Of a stretch of DNA of 11,056 nt, positions 7,617-11,056 are shown one piece after another. A program made the position numbers and the translations under genes. The notes under the pieces are model-generated. The model was not told the DNA's origin. It did no database searches and saw only the letters and a program-made list of their open reading frames with translations. The number at the start of each line of letters is the position of its first letter. Positions within the stretch are counted from its first letter, which is position 1. Source of the stretch: Deferribacteraceae bacterium (GTDB taxonomy: Bacteria; Chrysiogenota; Deferribacteres; Deferribacterales; JAISNW01); contig JAITJJ010000110.1 of the NCBI GenBank assembly GCA_031278965.1, positions 1-11,056 of the forward strand, read 5' to 3'.

Positions 7617-9134
7617 ATGATGAATAGAATTCTTCTTTCGGTATTGTTGTGTCTTGGTATGTCTGTATTCAGTTTTGCCGCCGACAAAACAATGAACACT
7701 GACGTTGTTGTAGTGGGTGCCGGCGCCGGCGGAACTTCCGCCGCGTTTGCGGCAGTTGATGCCGGCCTAAAAGTAATCCTGCTGGAAAAGATGCCCGCGT
7801 TGGGCGGCAGTGGGAACTATATGGAGGGGACGTTTGCCGTTCAGAGCAAACCCCAGATTGAAGACAACATTATTATCACGGTGGAAGAACAGTTCAAGAA
7901 AACTATGGAGTTCCACCACTGGCGTATTAACGCCAAAGCCCTCAACAGATGGCTTAAAGAATCCTCCAACACCATTGACTGGATAATGGCAAACGGTGTC
8001 GGCATTACGGGCGTTAAGAAAACATCCCCGACTTCCCCACGCGGCTGGCATATGTTTGAAGGCGGGCACGGTTCGTCTCTAATCAAGGCTTTCAGCGAAA
8101 GGATCCGCGCAAAAGGCGGAGTAATTTTAACTGAAACGCCGGCCAAAGAGCTTATCTTTAAAAACGGCCGCGTTACCGGTGTTATCGCTGAAGACGCTGA
8201 CGGCAACAAAATTACCGTCAGCGCTAAGGCGGTAATCATAGCTACCGGAGGTTTTCCCTGCAACGAGGAAATGATCAAAAAATACCTTAATGCTCCTTAC
8301 AAATTTGCGGGAGCGGAAGGTAGAATGGGCGACGGTATTCAGATGATGGAGAAGATCGGCGTTGAACTGCAGAATATGCATGTTGTTATGCAGGCAGGTC
8401 TATGGTTGTACGATGTGCCTACAGACATCCAGTTCGGGCAGGACGGCGGCAAGGCAAAATTCGTCCGACTCCTCGGCGTGTTGAACCATCCGTATCTGCT
8501 TGTATCGCCGAGGGGCGAGCGTGTAGTTGACGAAACCCAGCCGCTTGAATTTATTTCCAACGCTTTTGAAAATGTCGGCGGGCAGGGCTTCATAGTATTT
8601 GATGATGACACCCGCAAAGAGTTTGTAGAGGTTGGTCTTATACGCGGCTATTTTGGCATGGTTCAAAGAATGACCAAATTTACCGATTTTGATAAAGTCT
8701 TTGCCGAAGGCGAAAAAACCGGTTTTGCTTTTAAAGCCAACTCTTTAAACGATCTTGCCAAAAAAACCGGGATGGACGCCGCTGTTCTCAACACCACGGC
8801 AGCTACTATGAACAAGCTGTATGAACAACGCTATGACGATCAGTTCTATAAAGATCCTACATGGTTGCGTCCCGTCAAAAGGAGTCCGTTCTACGCTCTT
8901 AAAGGCAGTCTGAGAATGTACTCGACAACCGGCGGTGCTAAAATCAACGAATTTTTCCAGCCGATGACCGCTGACGATGTTGTAATTCAGGGTCTTTATG
9001 CCATTGGTCAAGATGCGGGCGGTCTTTACGGGGATTCTTACGATATGAATATCGGTCCCGGTACCGCAAGCTCTTGGGCGATCACGGGCGGACGTTTAGC
9101 TGTGGAGCATATTAAATCTACTATTAAAAAGTAG
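7617..9134 (+). CDS. Exported FAD-dependent reductase, flavocytochrome c / fumarate reductase flavoprotein family
   Basis: Probably a periplasmic terminal reductase that takes electrons from a cytochrome and reduces the double bond of an organic acceptor. Translation starts at ATG 7617 or 7620; GGAG at 7608-7611 serves either. The 505 residues begin with a Sec signal peptide likely cut after Ser-Phe-Ala21. The FAD-binding GAGAGG (34-39), LLEK with Glu57, and the IIATGG strand (207-212) are intact, as is the C-terminal GLYAIGQDAGGLYG FAD segment. No heme motif is present, so the heme domain fused in Shewanella Fcc3 is replaced by the separate cytochrome encoded downstream. By hand alignment the Fcc3 catalytic Arg402 falls on Leu310, His504 on Ser436 and Arg544 on Tyr475. 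The fold is clear, but the acceptor is unknown and probably not fumarate. Related groups act on methacrylate, urocanate and other unsaturated acids. Confidence 0.9.
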   Translation: MMNRILLSVLLCLGMSVFSFAADKTMNTDVVVVGAGAGGTSAAFAAVDAGLKVILLEKMPALGGSGNYMEGTFAVQSKPQIEDNIIITVEEQFKKTMEFHHWRINAKALNRWLKESSNTIDWIMANGVGITGVKKTSPTSPRGWHMFEGGHGSSLIKAFSERIRAKGGVILTETPAKELIFKNGRVTGVIAEDADGNKITVSAKAVIIATGGFPCNEEMIKKYLNAPYKFAGAEGRMGDGIQMMEKIGVELQNMHVVMQAGLWLYDVPTDIQFGQDGGKAKFVRLLGVLNHPYLLVSPRGERVVDETQPLEFISNAFENVGGQGFIVFDDDTRKEFVEVGLIRGYFGMVQRMTKFTDFDKVFAEGEKTGFAFKANSLNDLAKKTGMDAAVLNTTAATMNKLYEQRYDDQFYKDPTWLRPVKRSPFYALKGSLRMYSTTGGAKINEFFQPMTADDVVIQGLYAIGQDAGGLYGDSYDMNIGPGTASSWAITGGRLAVEHIKSTIKK

Positions 9135-9141
9135 AGCATTC

Positions 9142-9174
9142 CTGTGAGGCGCGGGAGTAGCCCGTGCCTCACGG
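9142..9174 (+). terminator. Strong stem-loop between reductase and cytochrome genes
   Basis: GTGAGGCGCGGG (9144-9155) pairs with CCCGTGCCTCAC (9161-9172) around the loop AGTAG, with one G-U pair; adding 9142-9143 with 9173-9174 gives 14 pairs. It starts seven bases after the reductase stop codon. The downstream bases are GGATTTATC, without a U tract, so a classical rho-independent terminator is not complete. It may instead protect the 3' end of the reductase mRNA or reduce read-through, giving more reductase than cytochrome. Confidence 0.6.
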
Positions 9175-9231
9175 ATTTATCATTGCCGATACGCTTAAAG
9201 TGAATAAACGATCCGGGCATTATATAAAGAG

Positions 9232-9609
9232 ATGGAAAAAATATATTTAACAGCGGCAACACTAACAGTATTGACAGTTTTTATTGCGTTTGCCGCTTTT
9301 TCCGCCGATACCGGGAAGGAGATAAGAGGGGCGCATCTGGAAAACGGCCTGGAATGCGCGGATTGCCATGAAACTGCAGCGCCGGTAAAAAGAGCGGGTC
9401 AAAACTCCTGCATCGGCTGCCATGGCGACAAAACAGACGATATAGTGATTAAAGTCATAGAAGACGCGAAGGGAAATGAATATAAATCGGCGATACATAC
9501 ATCCCACGCGGGAACGATGAGGTGCACCCTGTGCCACGCCTCGCACCAACCATCGAAGCTTTACTGCAATGAAGGCTGCCACCATACATGGCAGATGGAG
9601 GTACCGTAA
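9232..9609 (+). CDS. Periplasmic tetraheme cytochrome c, probable electron donor to the reductase
   Basis: A small soluble multiheme cytochrome. The 125 residues start with a Sec signal peptide likely cut after Phe-Ser-Ala25. Four heme-attachment sites are visible: CADCH (42-46), CIGCH (60-64), CTLCH (98-102) and CNEGCH (112-117). The first three are the usual CX2CH; the last is CX3CH, an unusual spacing. His35, 89, 92, 105 and 118 are candidates for the second axial ligands. Size and motif order fit the tetraheme domain fused to the flavoprotein in Shewanella flavocytochrome c3, so the two proteins probably form the split version of that enzyme. There is no membrane anchor, so a CymA- or NrfH-like quinol oxidase elsewhere would have to feed it. 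The start has only AAAGAG directly adjacent, a poor ribosome-binding site. Confidence 0.9.
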   Translation: MEKIYLTAATLTVLTVFIAFAAFSADTGKEIRGAHLENGLECADCHETAAPVKRAGQNSCIGCHGDKTDDIVIKVIEDAKGNEYKSAIHTSHAGTMRCTLCHASHQPSKLYCNEGCHHTWQMEVP

Positions 9610-9624
9610 TTTCATTTGTGAAAT
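9609..9624 (+). promoter_or_regulatory. Palindrome ATTTCA-N4-TGAAAT, candidate Crp/Fnr-type operator
   Basis: ATTTCA (9609-9614) and TGAAAT (9619-9624) are perfect inverted halves around TTTG, beginning at the last base of the cytochrome stop codon. Two short halves with a four-base centre are the shape of Fnr-type sites. It lies 84 bases before the regulator gene, suitable for autoregulation. The halves do not match the classical Fnr TTGAT. Confidence 0.35.
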
Positions 9625-9668
9625 AAAATATATAGCAAAATCGCTGTGGTTTTAACGACTTTTTTTCG

Positions 9669-9682
9669 ACAGTCTGAACTGT
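9669..9682 (+). promoter_or_regulatory. Palindrome ACAGT-N4-ACTGT, candidate operator
   Basis: ACAGT (9669-9673) and ACTGT (9678-9682) are perfect inverted halves around CTGA, 26 bases before the regulator start codon. The centre length equals that of the palindrome at 9609-9624, although the half sites differ. A repressor bound here would overlap the promoter or the 5' leader. No clear -10/-35 pair was found in this gap. Confidence 0.3.
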
Positions 9683-9707
9683 TTAAATATGTTCTTGAGG
9701 TAATACT

Positions 9708-10373
9708 ATGAAAAAGATACCTGTTGTTCCCGGTATTGTCCCTGAATTGCCCGCAGAAATTAAAGACATCTTTTTCAGGCATGGCGTTAAGCAAGTTGTA
9801 AAAAAAGGATTTATGAGCCATGATGAATTTGCGGAACCCGTCCGAATGATCATGATTAACAGCGGTTGTTTTTTCCATGGGCTTGTCGATAAAAACAGCA
9901 ACAAGGATATTGCGATATCCCTCCTGCCGCGCGGCAGAATGGTGGGTTTTGTCAATTTTTTTTCCAGAGAAAGGATGCCAAGCAGGTCAGGCGCTCTGGA
10001 GCGCTCTGAAATATATGTCATACCCCATAAAGTTATGAGGGAAATTGTCAATAACGATATTAAGCTGCTTCAAATATTTTCAGAATATCAGGAAAGGTGC
10101 AATAAATCGGACATGCATATGCTTTGGGCACTTAATCTGCCGGTAGATGACAGGATAAAGATACTTTTCACTTCGGCTTTGCTCTCTTTCGGCTATGATT
10201 TTGACAGGGAAACATTAAACGACTGGGTTGCACTCCCAATAAATTTAACCCGTCCCGCAATAGCGCAATTCGCGTATTCAAGCATTTTAAGCGTAAACAG
10301 AGTCTTGGCGGTATGGCGTGAGGAGGGCGTGTTGAAAAAAAGAAAAAAATGTGTTTCACTTAAAACCTATTAA
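9708..10373 (+). CDS. Divergent Crp/Fnr-family transcription regulator
   Basis: A 221-residue DNA-binding protein, the usual length for the family. ATG 9708 has GAGG 7 bases upstream. The N-terminal half fits a cNMP-binding-like beta-roll (about 20-108), followed by the long dimerisation helix (about 108-140) and a C-terminal winged helix. The HTH is at about 180-208: LTRPAIAQFAYSSILSVNRV then WREEGVL, in register with the family's LTxxEIAxxxGxSRETVSRxLxxxxEEGL. The cAMP-binding cassette is degraded: the usual Phe-Gly-Glu reads Val-Gly-Phe (79-81). Fnr-type N-terminal Cys clusters are absent; only three Cys exist (54, 131, 215). The effector is therefore probably neither cAMP nor an Fnr iron-sulfur cluster. 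Placed last in the respiratory module, it most likely controls it in response to the acceptor or redox state. Confidence 0.85.
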   Translation: MKKIPVVPGIVPELPAEIKDIFFRHGVKQVVKKGFMSHDEFAEPVRMIMINSGCFFHGLVDKNSNKDIAISLLPRGRMVGFVNFFSRERMPSRSGALERSEIYVIPHKVMREIVNNDIKLLQIFSEYQERCNKSDMHMLWALNLPVDDRIKILFTSALLSFGYDFDRETLNDWVALPINLTRPAIAQFAYSSILSVNRVLAVWREEGVLKKRKKCVSLKTY

Positions 10374-10546
10374 GCTATTGTCCGCTTATGAATGGATTAT
10401 GGAAAAAAGCAATGAGTGAAGAGAAAAAAAACTCAATCCGGAAACTATTGATGCTCCGTTAGCTGCACGAATGAGCTAAGGTCAACCTTACACCCTTCAC
10501 GGAAAGGGGCGGACTGTCAAAGCAGCAGGCGTTCTTTTTAAGTAAA

Positions 10547-10579
10547 CTCAATCTTTTTGCTTATTACAAAAAGATTGAG
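10547..10579. repeat. Perfect 13-bp inverted repeat with 7-base loop
   Basis: CTCAATCTTTTTG (10547-10559) and CAAAAAGATTGAG (10567-10579) are exact reverse complements around CTTATTA. On the + strand the stem is followed by a G run, and on the - strand by TTTACTT, so neither side has a proper U tract. It could be a terminator of reduced strength, an RNA structure, or a mobile-element end hairpin. Confidence 0.6.
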
Positions 10580-10721
10580 GGGGGATGGGCGGCAGCCAAA
10601 AGTTCAATATCCGCCTTATTAACCCACAGATTAATTGGGATTAACCCTAAATTTTGTTTAGAATATAGTATGCAATAAATTATTCAAGCGAATTTTGTAA
10701 TTTTATTGGAGAGACCTCTGA

Positions 10722-10750
10722 TTCCATTTTTAAGTCATTAGGTATATAAT
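10722..10750 (+). promoter_or_regulatory. Promoter candidate for the transposase-like gene
   Basis: TATAAT at 10745-10750 is a perfect -10 box, 29 bases before the start codon. The -35 position at 17-base spacing, TTCCAT (10722-10727), is a weak match. AGGAGGGG at 10767-10774, five bases before the ATG, is a strong ribosome-binding site, which supports the start at 10780. Confidence 0.45.
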
Positions 10751-10779
10751 ATTTCCAAAGAACGACAGGAGGGGATATT

Positions 10780-11056
10780 ATGGCTCGAAAAGCGAGCGGG
10801 CTGCCTGTATTGGGAATAGTGAAGAACTTTATGGCAAAAGCGATAACCGCAAATGAATTGAGGATTTGCCAAGCGGTGGTTTTCCTTATCGGGTACGGGA
10901 TGACAATCGAACAGACAGCATCCTGCATAGGGCGTATCGCCGGATGGACGTCCAGAAACCGAAACGCTTTCATTAAAGCCGGGGGATTTGTGGAGAGAGC
11001 CAGACCTGGAGGGCGGAGACAGGCGAATATGACCATTGAGGAGGAAAAGGATTTTC
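10780..11056 (+). CDS. 5' part of an IS630-like transposase or related HTH protein
   Basis: The frame opens at ATG 10780 behind AGGAGGGG and runs off the window after 92 codons. The visible part is a helix-turn-helix of the kind that begins IS630-family and related transposases: NELRICQAVVFLIGYGMTIE, then QTASCIGRIAGWTSRNRNAF and a basic Gly-Arg-rich link (ARPGGRRQ) leading into MTIEEEKDF. The catalytic DDE domain would lie beyond the window, so activity and completeness cannot be judged. The family call is from recalled resemblance of the N-terminal layout; a solitary HTH regulator is the alternative. Its presence next to the respiratory module suggests local mobility. Confidence 0.6.
   Translation, partial: MARKASGLPVLGIVKNFMAKAITANELRICQAVVFLIGYGMTIEQTASCIGRIAGWTSRNRNAFIKAGGFVERARPGGRRQANMTIEEEKDF

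Larger units (their letters stand above)
10374..10779. other. Structured non-coding region between regulator and transposase-like gene
   Basis: No supportable gene lies in these 406 bases; the longest frames are a 24-codon ATG ORF at 10388-10462 and a start-less frame from 10475. Visible structure is a short stem-loop CCCTT/AAGGG (10493-10497 with 10504-10508), the perfect stem-loop at 10547-10579, and ATTAACCC occurring twice between 10610 and 10660. The region leads into the promoter of the transposase-like gene. It may be the left end of the mobile element or the remains of an older one; I could not find the element's inverted repeat. Confidence 0.45.

Noticed and set aside
10388..10462. 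24-codon ORF starting MNGLWKKAMSEEKK after the regulator.
   Set aside because: Too short, no ribosome-binding site, no recognisable feature.
10475..10675. Start-less + strand frame of about 66 codons, considered as the 3' end of a broken transposase.
   Set aside because: No start codon, no recognisable motif, and it crosses the perfect stem-loop; more likely a chance open frame.
10680..11036. 118-codon - strand ORF opposite the transposase-like gene.
   Set aside because: It is antisense to a gene with good start signals and has low-complexity, unfamily-like composition.

Overview
The window reads as chromosome of a diderm (Gram-negative-type), anaerobically respiring bacterium. The evidence is an RlpA-type outer-envelope lipoprotein, an ExbB/ExbD proton channel pair, a secreted tetraheme cytochrome c and a secreted FAD reductase. 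The phylum cannot be fixed by eye. Deferribacterota- or Synergistota-like anaerobes would fit the gene content, but that is only a guess. Every credible gene lies on the + strand.

Bases 1-2950 hold the 3' end of an unidentified gene, a probable terminator, rlpA (cell-wall glycan cleavage), a 266-residue orphan protein and galU (UDP-glucose synthesis). Bases 2950-7375 are a compact housekeeping run: lon (ATP-dependent protease), ispG (MEP isoprenoid pathway), exbB and exbD. Spacing here is 10 bases or overlapping from lon onward. Lon is preceded by a 14-codon ORF that has a much better ribosome-binding site than Lon itself and overlaps its start.

After a 241-base AT-rich region with small repeats and palindromes comes an accessory respiratory module (7617-10373). 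It contains an exported FAD-dependent reductase of the fumarate reductase/flavocytochrome c type without its own heme domain, a separate periplasmic tetraheme cytochrome c, and a divergent Crp/Fnr-family regulator. The likely logic is that electrons from the quinol pool pass through a membrane donor not in this window to the cytochrome, then to the flavoprotein, which reduces an organic acceptor. The three signature active-site residues of flavocytochrome c fumarate reductase (Arg402, His504, Arg544 in the Shewanella enzyme) appear as Leu, Ser and Tyr here, so the acceptor is probably not fumarate. One heme motif is CX3CH instead of CX2CH. A long hairpin separates reductase and cytochrome genes, and two N4-spaced palindromes precede the regulator gene.

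The right end (10374-11056) is structured non-coding DNA, including a perfect 13-bp stem-loop, followed by the 5' part of a transposase-like HTH gene with a perfect TATAAT box and a strong ribosome-binding site. The respiratory module therefore abuts mobile DNA.
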